Positions 1 through 11,433 of a DNA stretch of 64,000 nt are shown piece after piece; positions within the stretch are counted from its first letter, which is position 1; every line of letters begins with the position of its first letter. The translations under genes were made by a program, and so were the position numbers. The notes beneath the pieces were generated by a model. That model was given only the letters and a program-made list of their open reading frames with translations, had not been told where the DNA came from and did not search any database. Source of the DNA: Turritopsis dohrnii (Eukaryota > Cnidaria > Hydrozoa > Anthoathecata > Oceaniidae); contig BQMF02000175.1 in assembly GCA_027922465.2 (NCBI GenBank), positions 1 to 64,000 of the forward strand, given 5' to 3'.

Positions 1-235
1 CCCCCCCCCCCCCCCCCCCCCCCAATATTTTTTTGGTTGAAAAGAAAAAGTTGTGTTTTTAAAACACTAAAAAGCTATAATTTGGAGTAAAGTATTAAAG
101 AAAACTTCCATGAGGAGGCTCCGACCCCTAAAACCCCTGCTGGTGGGCTTAGAGCCCCCGCGACCCCCGACTCAAAATATTTTTTTTAGCCCCCTCAATA
201 TTTTTGAAGAAATTACGGCCCTGTGAAAGACTTAC
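1..235. repeat. Dispersed repeat copy beginning with a 23-nt poly-C run
   Basis: The window opens with 23 C residues, followed by a stretch containing cccctaaaacccctgctg and agcccccgcgaccccc. A second, diverged copy lies at about 52755-52960 inside a neurabin intron, sharing aaaagctagaatttgga-like sequence and the same cccctaaaacccctgctg core. The two copies show this is an interspersed element of unknown class. The poly-C is probably a slippage expansion inside the element, since the other copy has mixed sequence there. Confidence 0.6.
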
Positions 236-1740
236 GTAATCACTGTGATATCTTACAGCATCTATTTAAATTTTATGTTCTTTTGTTCATTAAGTGTATA
301 TTGGCAGTTAACGTAAGTTTCATATTGTGTCAGCTATGCTTTAATAATTTCCTGGGGTGTATGCGTAATTAAAAATGTAATGTTTTTGAAGTTTCTGTAT
401 AAATCTTTATAATCTTTTTATGAAATTTAGTTCAAGTAATGCTTTGTTGGTAATGTTTGTAAATTAAAAAGATGGCAATGACATATTGTGACATATTCAA
501 ACTAAGGCACAATTTTATGTTTTCAGTCATATGTTTATTGATTTTGTATGTATTATATATTTTGCATGATCAAAATCTAGGTTTTCCTTTCTGTGCTTGT
601 GATTATAGGAATTCTGGTTAGGAAGATAGAATAGACATATTGAATTCGTATACAAATTTATAACATTAGGTTGAATTACATGCGTACTCATTGTCTTATC
701 TGAGTAAATCACTGAGTCCTTGATGTCATTACGTACCAGCAAAATAAAGAGCATTATGGCATTCTATAATCAAATTTATTGTGACAATTATGTTTTTCTG
801 GATTTTTGGAGAGTACATGATTCGAAGTTTATTAAACATATATCGTGGAAATGATTCAACCTTTTTTAAACTTTAAGAATGTCTTAAGTGTAGTTTATGC
901 GGTCGAACTTTTGACTTGTCTAATGTAAATCTAATGGCCTGTACTTATAAAAACTCTTGCATTCTTAAGTAAAAGTATTGACAATGTTTAACCACAGGTC
1001 AATTGATTTATATTAGACAAGGTGCAAGTTTGACCGTAACTTCTACCTCATTGTCTTCCAATTTTCATGCTTCCAATTTTCATGCCTGCAAGGGCATCTT
1101 GTTCATCATTTCTTTCTTATACTGACATCGCATGGAAAAAAAGGTTTCCATTTACAAGTCATAAAATTGCTTTTTAACTCGAAAAACAGTTCGTTTTCAG
1201 CCTTTCTAGTACATTAAGATTCGAAGACTTTTCTGGTGTCTCGGGTTGACACTATCCAAGTACATCACTAAAATAAAACTTTAAAACTTTAAAAACTGCT
1301 GCCTTGTTCAATTTTGTGTCTTCGCCTTACCCGACATGAAAATCATGAATGATACATCCCTTTTGAAGAATTTTCAAGCCTAGAACCTTTGAACATTAGC
1401 TGGCCATCGTGCTAAAGGACTTGCATGTCTTTCCTCTTGTTTCCAGCCATCTCACTTTTTTCCTAAAGGGAATACTTATTTAATAGGAATAAAGTAGTGG
1501 GTTGGCTAGTTCTTTTTGTAAATGAGAATAGTGGCAGTACTTTTCTTCTGTGAAAATACACAGGTCTGCCACAACTGTTCAAAACAACTTTCGACTAAGT
1601 CGGCCTGTCACAACTATCCACAGACAAACTCCCACACTAGCTATACTATTATATTACGTAATATTTATTTGTAATTATGCACTAAATATTTGATATGCAA
1701 TGCTTCATTTAGCAGCGTGAATGAAAATGTAGGGTAAGAT
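236..1740. other. Non-coding AT-rich stretch
   Basis: No open frame with protein-like content, no clear splice-bounded exon and no convincing repeat boundary was seen here. The small open frames present are AT-rich chance frames. Confidence 0.5.
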
Positions 1741-1744
1741 ACTC

Positions 1745-3060
1745 AATACAAGGCCGAATAGTAGATTTAGAGAGGTAAAGAATGGCATCAGGGCTGAGGT
1801 ATGCTCTGGCACGAAGAAGGGAGCCCATACTCATTGAGGTGACTAAGCAAGTGTTTCAATGTAGGAACGCCAGGAGAAGTCCTGTGAAAAAGTGATGCCG
1901 AGGAGACGAAAGGGGTTGTTTTCTTCCAACTGGGTGCCATTAATGGAAACTGACGGTAAGAAGAGATATTTAGCATGATTTACAGAAAGAAGTTTGGTTT
2001 CTGTGGAATTGAATGTGACCAGCCATTTTACTTCCCATTCAACTATAATTTGCAGATCACGCTCAATTTCGCCTGTCATTTCTACCTGGCTGAGCAAATC
2101 TGATTTTGGAATACAGGAATAGATGGTTGAATCATCAGCATAGATGGCAAGCTTGGAAATAATGTCATCAGGCAGATCATTGATGAAAAGAAGAAAAAGG
2201 ATTGTCCCGAGGAACTCCTGCATTGATGGAATGTTTCGATGATGATTGCCCATCAAAAACAATCTTAAGCCTACGATTACCAAGGAAGGAACGAATGATC
2301 TCATAAAGGGGACCCTTAACTCAATATGCAGCAAGCTTTTCAAAAGACCAGTATGCCAAACTTTATAAAATGACTTAGATTTGCCAAGAGCAACAGCTCT
2401 TGCCTCGCCAGATTTATCTAATGCAGTGTAGATTCTATCAGTTATCACTGTAAGGGGTTAACAGTTGAGCGTTGGGAGCGAAAGCCATATTGAGAATCTG
2501 AGAAGAGGTTATTAGATTCAAGGTGATTAACAAGAGCGTTATTGATAAAGGCCTCAAAAATTTTACTCATAGGTGGTAGGAGACTAATTAGTCTGTAATT
2601 TCGTGGATTAGATCGATCACCACAATTCTTAAAGATTGGAATTACAGAGGCAAACTTCCAAAGATGAAGGAAAGCAAGATTCAGCTATGCACTTGTTATA
2701 TAGACGAGAAAGTACAGGTGATAATTCAGGTGCACACGTTTGAAGCAGGATGAAAGGATTTTCATCAGGGCCATTAGCCTTCTCACGTTGATATTGATGA
2801 AAGTAAAGATTTCTGTGAACAATTGCTGCAGCACAAGCAGGTGTGAGAACCAGGGAGAGGAGTGAGGTTTAACACGAAATTTTCTACTGGGGATAAATGC
2901 TTCAATACCAGATGTAAGCCAAGATGTGACTTCCTCTGCGCATTTTTCAGCAAGATTTGAAAACACATTGGACCAGGGGACTTCGTTTTGTTGCAAAAAT
3001 TGATTTGCGTAAAATCTGAAAAGACGTTGTCGAAAAGATCTCCGCTTGTAGTCATAAGGG
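1745..3060 (-). mobile_element. Broken non-LTR retrotransposon (CR1/jockey-like LINE) reverse transcriptase
   Basis: Minus-strand fragments encode parts of a LINE polymerase in order. Near 2960-2800 is a linker resembling the IPSRKFRVKPHSSPWF region that precedes RT. Near 2600-2460 are NPRNYRLISLLPPMSKIFEA and YGFRSQRST. From 2448 down to 1843 lies a 201-codon open stretch with the palm motif YADD (AIYADDSTIYS), LLFINDLPDD and the LLGITF region. Frame changes separate the blocks. Motif A reads GKSKSFY where active elements have a D-SKAFD pattern, so a catalytic aspartate is lost. Sequence also appears deleted between the YQRE and NGPDENP segments. This is a dead copy. The family assignment rests on remembered RT motifs. 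Confidence 0.85.
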
Positions 3061-3639
3061 CATTCGATATGTCATGATCTAGTGATTGTACAATTGTGAT
3101 TTACATTGAGCAATGGCATTACCTTTTTGGAAAAAACTTTTGATAAATTTATAAGATAGTTTTATCGGAATTGAATTTTGATGCTATTAATTTATTTATT
3201 GTTTCGATATTATGTTTCTTTTTGTAGACGAAATTAATAGCGATGTTAGATAACGTTGTGTCTATCATCTGCTTATTATCATATATAACGTTGAGATAGT
3301 GGATAAAACTGTATACGACAGTTACTTTCATCCATTGCAAACGTGACTATTCAGTGACTCATAAGTACTTAGAGCTTCCAATATGAATTAACGTGGTAAT
3401 TTGAAGTCAGCGTTCTTACTCCGATTGTAATTTTGTGACAGTTAATGTTGCCATTGACAACAGTGTTGTTTAAATTTCAATAAGTTGAGCATGAAGTTAT
3501 GGGAAATTAAAAGTTATTTTCCCGGTAATGGCCTCAAATTTAATTCAGAGAACTTACAATCAATTTACCATCGAAAAAGCAACGTGAAGCATTTTCGGAC
3601 TTTTTTACTGTATGTAATGCAGATGTATCTAAAATGATT
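3061..3639. other. Non-coding stretch
   Basis: AT-rich sequence between the LINE relic and the CAGGGGCGG end. Nothing recognisable was seen. Confidence 0.4.
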
Positions 3640-5425
3640 CAGGGGCGGATCTAGGATTTTTTTCTACCAGGTCCGAATCTTCAAAACAAAATAGTGAATG
3701 CCTAAATCGCGCCCCCCACCATGGTTGGGGGGCAAAGAAAATTTTCGAGTCTGAATCGCCTAAAAACGCTATTTCGTGCTATTTCGAGGGTAAAAAAACG
3801 AAGCGGAAACTTCAATTTCTTTCGAATAAAGACAAACTACAAATCGTAATAACTTGGATATAGATGGTTCGATGTTGTCTTATTTTCATTTTCATATTTC
3901 CCTCTTTATGCAAATGAAGAAAGCAGAACACTAGATTTCTCCACCACCAAACCTATAAAAGGAAATATCTTTGTAGAAATATAATGAACAATGGCATGGA
4001 AAACAGCACTGTTTCTGCCAATATCAGGCGTCATCAGCACAACTAGGTTAAAACAATAGTGTAATAACCAGTTGTGGACAGCACAATATTAAGATTGATA
4101 TAATATTAACGCAACATTGACATTACACATAGCCACACTTAACAAATAAACAAGTCATGTCATCAGAGATGCTAATCATATTTGGCCTCTCACATTTAAA
4201 TGTCAGTTTTCAATATTTTCTTCTCAATAATTTTACGTAAAATGAAAAGGAAAATCATGATCAATTCATACAGATGAACTCCAAAATGGGGTACACTGTT
4301 AGACATTGTAAATCTAATTCTCATTCTTCTATTATCAAGTACAATTTGTTTCAATGTACAGTTTGTGAATACACCATAACTAGTCTTTTATAGCCAGAAT
4401 TAAGTTGATAGTTTGTAATAAGAATTAAAAAAAGTAAAATATCCAAGGAAGCTTGCAAAAAATTTATGATGTGTAAGTATGAGATCAATTTGTATGATGC
4501 ATATCCAATATGTATCCTAAGGCTAGGATACTTCCATTGAATGCTTACTTATTTACCTGAGTTACTCTTAACAAAAATTACTAATTATAATGGTTATGAT
4601 TAATGATGAAAGTTATCCGTGAACAACAAAATTTAACCTTCCAGAACAAACAATACACAAGGGAGACAAAAAGGTACATCCAAGGACAGAGAATATTATA
4701 TAAACTAAGAAAACAAATCAAACCATGCATATTAAAAATATCTGTTTTGGGAAAATTATATAATTTTTTGGTTTGAAAGCATTACTTTTTATGTCAGTAT
4801 TGCTTAAATTAACAGCCCAATCTCTTCTCTGTAACAGATGACATTGTGGTTGGAAGACCGAATAGGTAAAACTTGTGTTTTTGTATTTGTTGAAGCAGTA
4901 ACAAGCAAGAAGGCAATATCATCAGGTTTAGAGATGGAAGTACTTGAAGTAGCAATTATTATAGAAACAGTTATGTCAGTTGAAGAAATAATAATAACCA
5001 TATTTGGTTTGAAATATGAAAAAGAATAACTTCAAATTTTTCAGCAGAACTACTACAAAAACTGGAACATGAAGGTAATTTAACAGGATTACAAGTTTTT
5101 AATGAATAATGTTACCAGAAGCTTAAATGTTTTTTCTAACTGAGATCAAAAATTATTAATCTGATGATGACCTCTGGAAATATAATGAAATGAAATGAAA
5201 TACCTTTTCAATCTCAGAAAAAATATTTAAGCTTTACCTAGCATTATTGTCGTATGCCTGAAACGATATGTTTACATGTTTCATTTGTCTACCTAAATTT
5301 TGAATTTTATCCTATTACATAAATTTTTAGGGATACAAACACATATAACAAATAGAATTAAACAGAACAGGTTGTAATATTTCCCCCTGGTCTTAAGTGA
5401 AATACCATGAAGTGTATACAGCAGT

Positions 5426-6405
5426 CTAATTTTCCCAGTTGGTGTAGTTAAAATTCTGGGAGTAAAAAGACTCTTCCATAGACACCTACAGGAAAGAGCA
5501 GAAGAGACCCACAGTCAGGTACAACACCCTGTATTATTTCAGTTAACAATTGAAGAAAGTCTCCAATCTAACATTAAACCAACCCAATATGAATACAACA
5601 TGCGTAATAAACAGCTTTTTACATGCAACAACTTTACATGTATACATTCATGAAAAGGACAGTTATGATCGTTAACAGATAAAGCTCAATCAATAACAGT
5701 TCGACAACTTCTAAAAGGAACTATCTCACCTTGATGTTGTTGCTTTTCAGAAAAAACTTTACTCGAAACAGGATATGTAACGTATAGTGTGATGAATTAA
5801 GAAGTAACTCCAAGCACAATAAAATTCTCACATCATCAAATAAGTTGTCACCAACAAGAGCATCAGAAAAGTCAATTACATCCTGTGTTGTATCTGAACT
5901 GAAATAATAAACAACCAGCCATCTTTAATTTTAGAAATGAAAAGAAACCAAAAAATTCCTTATTAAAACAGATCAAAAATCAAATATATCATACACAAAA
6001 TCAAATTATTCTATTCAAATTAAACAAATCCTTTACCTTAGCCATCAACCTATGCTCAACTGGTAAAAATTTCGATGCACATTATTGTACATCAAAAAAA
6101 GACCTTGTTTAAACTGGCAAAGTTCGACAGATTTCCACAATCCTACATAATCAAAACATTGTGACTCATCTGTGCCGACAACTTTGTTATCAAATCTTCG
6201 TAAATCGCGAATATATAACAACCATTGCTATCACAATGCTTTCGGTGTAAATAGACCAATTTATGTTGTGTCTGTATATATATGTATATAATCTATATTC
6301 ATATTGTAAACCGAAGTAAAATAAAGTGTTAATAATAATAATAATAATCAAACGCAGCTTTCACCTTTTCAAACCTACTTCACTGCAGAGGGCGATAAGC
6401 TTGAC
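5426..6405 (-). CDS. Unrecognised small multi-exon gene (3' part)
   Basis: Four minus-strand segments join with consistent phases: 6405-6365, 6195-6104, 5893-5730 and 5485-5426 (stop). Each is flanked by AG acceptors and GT donors: AAAAG|GTGAAAG, CAAG|GTCTTT, CAAG|GTGAGA, and TTTCAG or TGTAG on the acceptor side. The products read VKLIALCSEVGLKR, then FDNKVVGTDESQCFDYVGLW..., then TTQDVIDFSDALVGDNLFDD... with leucine-rich hydrophobic helices, then VSMEESFYSQNFNYTNWEN and a stop. The third segment is 54 codons without a stop. I do not recognise the protein and found no start codon, so the 5' end is missing or lies upstream. An alternative acceptor near 6228 would keep exon 2 open further upstream. 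Plus-strand open frames overlap parts of this region, so the model is tentative. Confidence 0.4.
6225..6350 (+). repeat. AATAAAG-(TAA)n tail resembling a retroposon 3' end
   Basis: The stretch ending in aaataaagtgttaataataataataataat has a polyadenylation-like signal followed by a short trinucleotide tail, as at the 3' ends of many LINEs and SINEs. No body could be identified. Confidence 0.25.
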
Positions 6406-6889
6406 CTATTTGCAAAAACTATAGTCTGGAAGACAAAGCACCAATCGGTCCAAAAACACACGGTCAAAAGTCACTTATCCAAAACTACAAGTGAAATTTT
6501 AACCGAGGCTTGATAGGTCAATTGTTTAGCAATCTATTGTTCTCAGGATTTTAAACCAATGGAATGCGTTAAAATGCAGTGGCTTCGAAAACTCAAAGTG
6601 GGCAACATGGTCCTTAGCCTACTCGCTTATGTACGATTTCCAAAGCTTAATTCAGCCGGAAAAATCGTTTATTGATCTGAGACTATCGAAAAATGAGTGA
6701 TCAAAAAGTATGGACTGTGTTTCATGACGTATCACTTCTCAAGGCTAATTCCCGTAAAGATTTGATCGGCACGGCGCGCGCACGGGTGCAACAGAGCTAA
6801 GAACTAAATTGCGCTCGTTTAAAATTTTTGATTTGATTTGATTTTACCAGGTCGGTCGACCAATCTGACCACCCTTGGATCCGCCCCTG

Positions 6890-7780
6890 GATATACTGTC
6901 GATACTCAAAACTTTATTATCTTCATGAAAAAATTTCCGAATTGTTATAACTCTTTCAAATGTGTAAAACAGGTCAGACCCACCTTAGGTCAGGGTTTCT
7001 ATGTCTTTAAATCAGATGCGGTCAGAAACTTAAAAACAATTAATGAGAAGTAGTTAATCATTACTTTATTTTTTTCTGGAAAACGTTTGTTATTGATGCG
7101 CGCTTCCTCATCTGCATCAATAACACGATCTTCAAAGAAGTCATAATTTTCTCTCTAGACTAGACTCTCTAGAAAACAAACTTCAATCCTGAGGAATATC
7201 AATTATCTTTAAGTCAGTAAAGGGGTTTGTCTTCTTGAAGATGCTTGATCTTGTAAAGCAATTTCTGAATGCTGAATCTGAGACAGCTTCATATGCTTGT
7301 ACCAGCAAAATCGTTGCGGAGAGGATGGAGAATTTCTGTTTCGCCTTTTTTCTTCCAAAGCACATATTAATTAATATTTTGAATTGTATTTTTCTTTCAC
7401 GGACCAGGATTATGCTTTATACATTCCTAAAACAGCTTTGAGGAAACCCAACTTTTAGTATGATCTACTCTTCATATCAAATGTTTCACACTCTCTGAAT
7501 AGCCTGGCTAATTGGATTTCCAGATGATAAACATTTGGACCTTTCATGAAAATCATTGCCAGCTGTAAGAGAATAAGCAATGTAACAAATTCGCAATCTT
7601 TTTCTATTTCTCTAGCCCACTATCAAAAGCTATGAAATTCTCGATCCGCATTTCTCTGTCAAAATCAATTACTATTTCTATCAACTATTAAATCTTCGTA
7701 TGTCTCTGGGAGTAATTGCTCATTTCCTAAACGCCTTTGATACGTTATATATTAGTTTTTATTCAAACACTTATAGTTTT
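6890..7780. other. No gene recognised
   Basis: Overlapping open frames occur on both strands near 7183-7441 (60-68 codons), but neither looks protein-like or has splice support. Confidence 0.4.
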
Positions 7781-8614
7781 TTAAAGGGGAACTAAACTAA
7801 AAAAATTACAAGTTCATTTTTTTGCCCTATTTGAAACAGCTTTAAAAATGATGAAAGTCAGTTTTTGAATTTTCAAAAAATCTTTTTTCGTTCTTGAGAT
7901 ATTGCCGTTTAAAGTTTTTTCCCGAAACATGATCTCCATGGCAACGTGACATCACAACGTTCAAGAAGATATTGCTGACATATAAATATGTGAATAACTC
8001 AGAGTGTTTTAATGATTTATTGTTAGAACATTGCATGTAGAGTGGTAAATAACTGCAGTTGTGAAAACAGCAAAGAAATTTATTGCCACTGTTACCCCGA
8101 CTCAGTTCCAGCTCTCTGTCAATTTTTGCTGACAAAGCTATAATAACATCATCCAAAACTATTACTATGATGAATTTCACTTTAACTTATGCCCAGTGAA
8201 AACTGTCACATTTTCTAAAATTTCGTTTCCCTTACCTGAGTAGATCTCCATTTGTAGCTTTGTCAGCAAAAAACAGAAAAGGCCTGGAAACAAGCCAGGG
8301 TAACAATGGCAACAATTATTTTTAGTGACTTGATACCTGTACGGGTTTGTCACTATACATACAAAATTTAAGCAGTGCATCACTTATATTTCTAGAGTTA
8401 TTTACATATTTGTATGTCAGCAATTTCTTCTTGAACATTGTGATGTCACGTTGCCATGGAGATCAAGTTTTGAAGAAAAACTTTAAATGACAATATCTCG
8501 GGAACGAAAAAAGATTTTTTGAAAATTCAAAAACTGACTTTCATCATTTTTAAAGCTGTTTCAAATAGGGCAAAAAAATGAACTTGTAATTTTTTTAGTT
8601 TAGTTCCCCTTTAA
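7781..8614. mobile_element. Full-length palindromic MITE with TTAA ends
   Basis: The left arm starts ttaaaggggaactaaact at 7781 and the right arm ends agtttagttccccttt-aa at 8614. The arms match over roughly 230 bp, and weaker complementarity continues inward (tgacatataaatatgtgaat against acatatttgtatgtcagc). The whole 834-bp element can fold back on itself. TTAA at both outer edges suggests a TTAA-target (piggyBac-type) insertion. No transposase is present. Diverged relatives occur at about 16755-17412 and 36822-36897. Confidence 0.85.
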
Positions 8615-9420
8615 CATTCAGCAGTTTTTCAACATTATCGACGACATATTTTCAACTGATCTGGTCAGATGATTTTTCAATGATTACATAATGTTTAATT
8701 CCTAGTTAAAACATTCCGACCTCTGTTAACCACCAAATACTAAAATACAGTGATTTTGTATAAATAGATGTTCATCTACATTTCCATCCAATTATGATGC
8801 GGTCACAAATACAAAAAATATGCTTGCGTACCCAGAAAAGCATTCAAAAATAATACACAGCGATTGAAACCTTTCTGATGAACCTCTGACGCAGAAACTG
8901 AGACGAGTTGGACGAATCCAGAGCCTCTAAAAAGCATTATAACATATTTACAAACATGGAAATCTTGAATTAAATTTAAAACCTTTTAATGCAATAAATG
9001 AAAGCATACCACCCACTGACACGTCCGGTTACAAGCATCGAGATATATGTGTTTAAAGGTTTCAAAAGTGATCTCCAAAAGTGATCTTGCAAAGTGTAAT
9101 AGCGCTTCACCGCTACCAACACATTCACGAAACACAAGACATGCGGAGAGCAAGCCAATCATAAAGTTTTTAAATTAACACCTTTCTCTAGATGGTTAAA
9201 TGTTGGGCGCTTTATGAATCAATGAAGCTCGAAATAAAAATATTAGATGAAACACAAAACAAAGATGATAACAAAGTATTCTGCCGAAGTACAAAGGATG
9301 CATGATAGATATAGACAATCTTTTCAAACAAATCCTTAAAAAGATCTGCTCGAAAGATTTAATGAACTAAAAGAGTAAGGCAAAGTTTAAAACAATGTGA
9401 AAGGAATTTTTAATTGTCAC
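8615..9420. other. No gene recognised
   Basis: AT-rich spacer. A 60-codon minus frame at 8976-9158 has no supporting signals. Confidence 0.4.
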
Positions 9421-9960
9421 CAGAACAGAATCCGAGAATTCTTTTCATGCAGGAACAATTCATTGTTCTTTTCTGGAACCAATATCAAAAGAATGCATCG
9501 TCATTTCGTTGCTATAGATCAACTGTTTCAAACGAGCTGCAAATACTGACATTTTCCATTTATCATTGAAATCTGTGAAATATTGCAAATAATTATATTT
9601 AACAATTATAAACCGACTTCACTTTTTTCAACACCTTTCCTTGTTAATTATTATTTATGGTTTCGGCTAACCTTAATACTGACCTGAAAAATGAAGACCT
9701 AATGAAACTACGATGATTAATTGTCAATAGAGAAGAACCGCAGATCTCTTTCCATGGGCCTTCTGAATGCATTGCTCCTTTCTAGAAACAATATCAAAAT
9801 AATGCATCGTCATCAATTATGGATATCTGACTTCACTCATTCTTCACTTTTTCTAACACCTCTCCTTGTTAATTATAATTTAATGTTTCATCTAGCCTTA
9901 TTTCTAACCTTCCGGAAATTTCGTAGACTGATATTTCGCACTACTAAAAGGAAATAGCAT
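9421..9960. repeat. Two decayed tandem copies of the receptor upstream segment
   Basis: Segments at about 9421-9700 and 9728-9900 share caatatcaaaa-aatgcatcgtcat and cacttttt-aacacct-tccttgttaatta with each other. The first half also matches 21066-21250, just upstream of the second receptor gene. They look like remnants of the duplicated 5' flank of the receptor family. Confidence 0.6.
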
Positions 9961-11433
9961 ACAACAAATTTTCATTTTATACAAATTCATTTATTCAGGA
10001 CAAGTCTAGCTGTAATCGAATAGACTAGAATGCAGTTACGGCTGAATGCAACAGTAAAATATCGAAAACTAAAAATCAATGAGTTAAAATCAAACGCTTT
10101 TCATTTGAATTGTAACAAAATATGCAATCAGATCCAATGCGATTATTAGTGAATCATATTTCGTAAGGGGTTAGTTATGGTTGTTACTTTTGACGCGAGT
10201 TTATAAAAACCAGGTTATTCTTTGTATTTTTCCGAACAACGAATGAAACGAATTGGTTATACCAGTGGCGGATCTAGAGGTAAAAGAGATAAAAGAAATA
10301 ATCCCATTGGTAATATAAATTGAATTCACAAATTATGTTAATACTCTCCTACACAAATTTCGACATACCTCTAGATCCACCACTGTATACTTTTTTTATT
10401 TCATATTATTTTTATTTTCATTTATTTGCAATTATTTTATCGCCAAAAACTGGTATAAATACAATCCATAGAAGCTACTTAAAAGTATGTATGTATCCTT
10501 TCTTTCTTTATACAAAATATGTTACTTCAACCTTTGTGCGGTTATCTTAGTTTTCTGCTTCTTCCCATACTGAACCAGTTCTTTAAAAGTCCGTTCTTGA
10601 GGTTTCACTTCCTCATATATCCTCATATATCCTACATTGTTCAATGTTTGGTAAATCACTGGGGTCAATTCACATTGCACCTTTGATTTTTTAAATCTAT
10701 TGAAAATTATGAGCAACGTTATCAAAACATTTGGAGACTTGATGATAAACGTTGTGCTGGAACATCGTGAACAGTTTCAAAGTGATTTACTAATTTCGCA
10801 TTTTGCAAGCTTTAAACTTTCGAACAGACTCCTCCGAGCAGAGCGTTTGGTTACCTTCTTGTGTGAATATAAGATGATTGGCCCTGTGATGTGTACCATT
10901 ATCTGTTACTAATAATTTTGTCATGCCATGCGTTTATCATCATTGCTTTATACTGTAAAAATAAATAAACGTGGCAACTGAAAGAACAAGGAATTTAATT
11001 TGATTTGGAAATTTGTAATGTTCTGGTCTGACTCTTATTCCAAAATGGTGGCAGTTATGATACTCAATTGTGAGACTTTCCTGTTGACTTTTCCAAAACA
11101 GTCCATCATCTTTAACCGTTGAGGAACCGTTAAAACTTTTTAGGAAACGAGCTCACTCTACAAAGTTACCGGTAAGATTATATCAGCAAATTATTTGGTC
11201 TGTAAATAAAATATTTATTGAAAGTATTAAAGTATGATTGCAATCACATAGAGTGCAATTACACAGTAAGCGCAAGTCAGTTAACCAATCAAAATCGAGT
11301 GTTTTTGCATATTATTAGTGATGAAATAAGACCTAACCTCTAAGACGATCAAATTCTATAATCTGCTTTTGTTATTAATAGCAATTTTACACTTTCCCTA
11401 GTATGTACATATGTATGTAATAAAAGTGGCAAT
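9961..11433. other. Spacer upstream of receptor 1
   Basis: Apart from the short MITE at 10264-10384 no recognisable gene is present. A minus-strand frame at 10522-10725 ends in a basic, K-rich tail but has no splice or family support. A possible promoter region lies just before 11434, but no motif was identified. Confidence 0.35.
10264..10384. mobile_element. Truncated hAT-like MITE copy
   Basis: The sequence cagtggcggatctagaggta at 10264 is mirrored by tacctctagatccaccactg at 10384. The interior (aatcccattggtaatataaattgaattcaca) is the same as in the longer copy at 29299-29462, but most of the left arm has been deleted. Confidence 0.8.

Larger units (their letters stand above)
3640..6889. 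mobile_element. Possible hAT-like element bounded by inverted CAGGGGCGGATC ends
   Basis: The sequence caggggcggatctagg begins at 3640, and its near-complement ttggatccgcccctg ends at 6889. Ends of this kind (CAGNGGCGGATC) are common on animal hAT-type transposons and MITEs, and two other elements here (10264, 29299) have CAGTGGCGGATC ends. I see no matching 8-bp target duplication (aaatgatt on the left, gatatact on the right) and the terminal identity covers only about 12-15 bp. The two ends may therefore belong to different elements. A candidate minus-strand gene lies between them. Confidence 0.3.

Noticed and set aside
4838..5029. Plus frame with a good acceptor (tctcttctctgtaacag) and a downstream mini-exon near 5046-5078
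   Set aside because: A plus-strand chain through 5441-5654 can be drawn, but it conflicts with the better-supported minus-strand exons over the same bases and needs very short exons; kept only as an alternative.
6038..6060. Possible 23-bp minus exon reading EHRLMAK
   Set aside because: It fits the phase of the preceding exon, but its donor phase fits no following exon, while skipping it joins the flanking exons perfectly.
10522..10725. Minus frame ending in a basic K-rich tail
   Set aside because: Plausible composition but no ATG-supported start, splice context or family resemblance.
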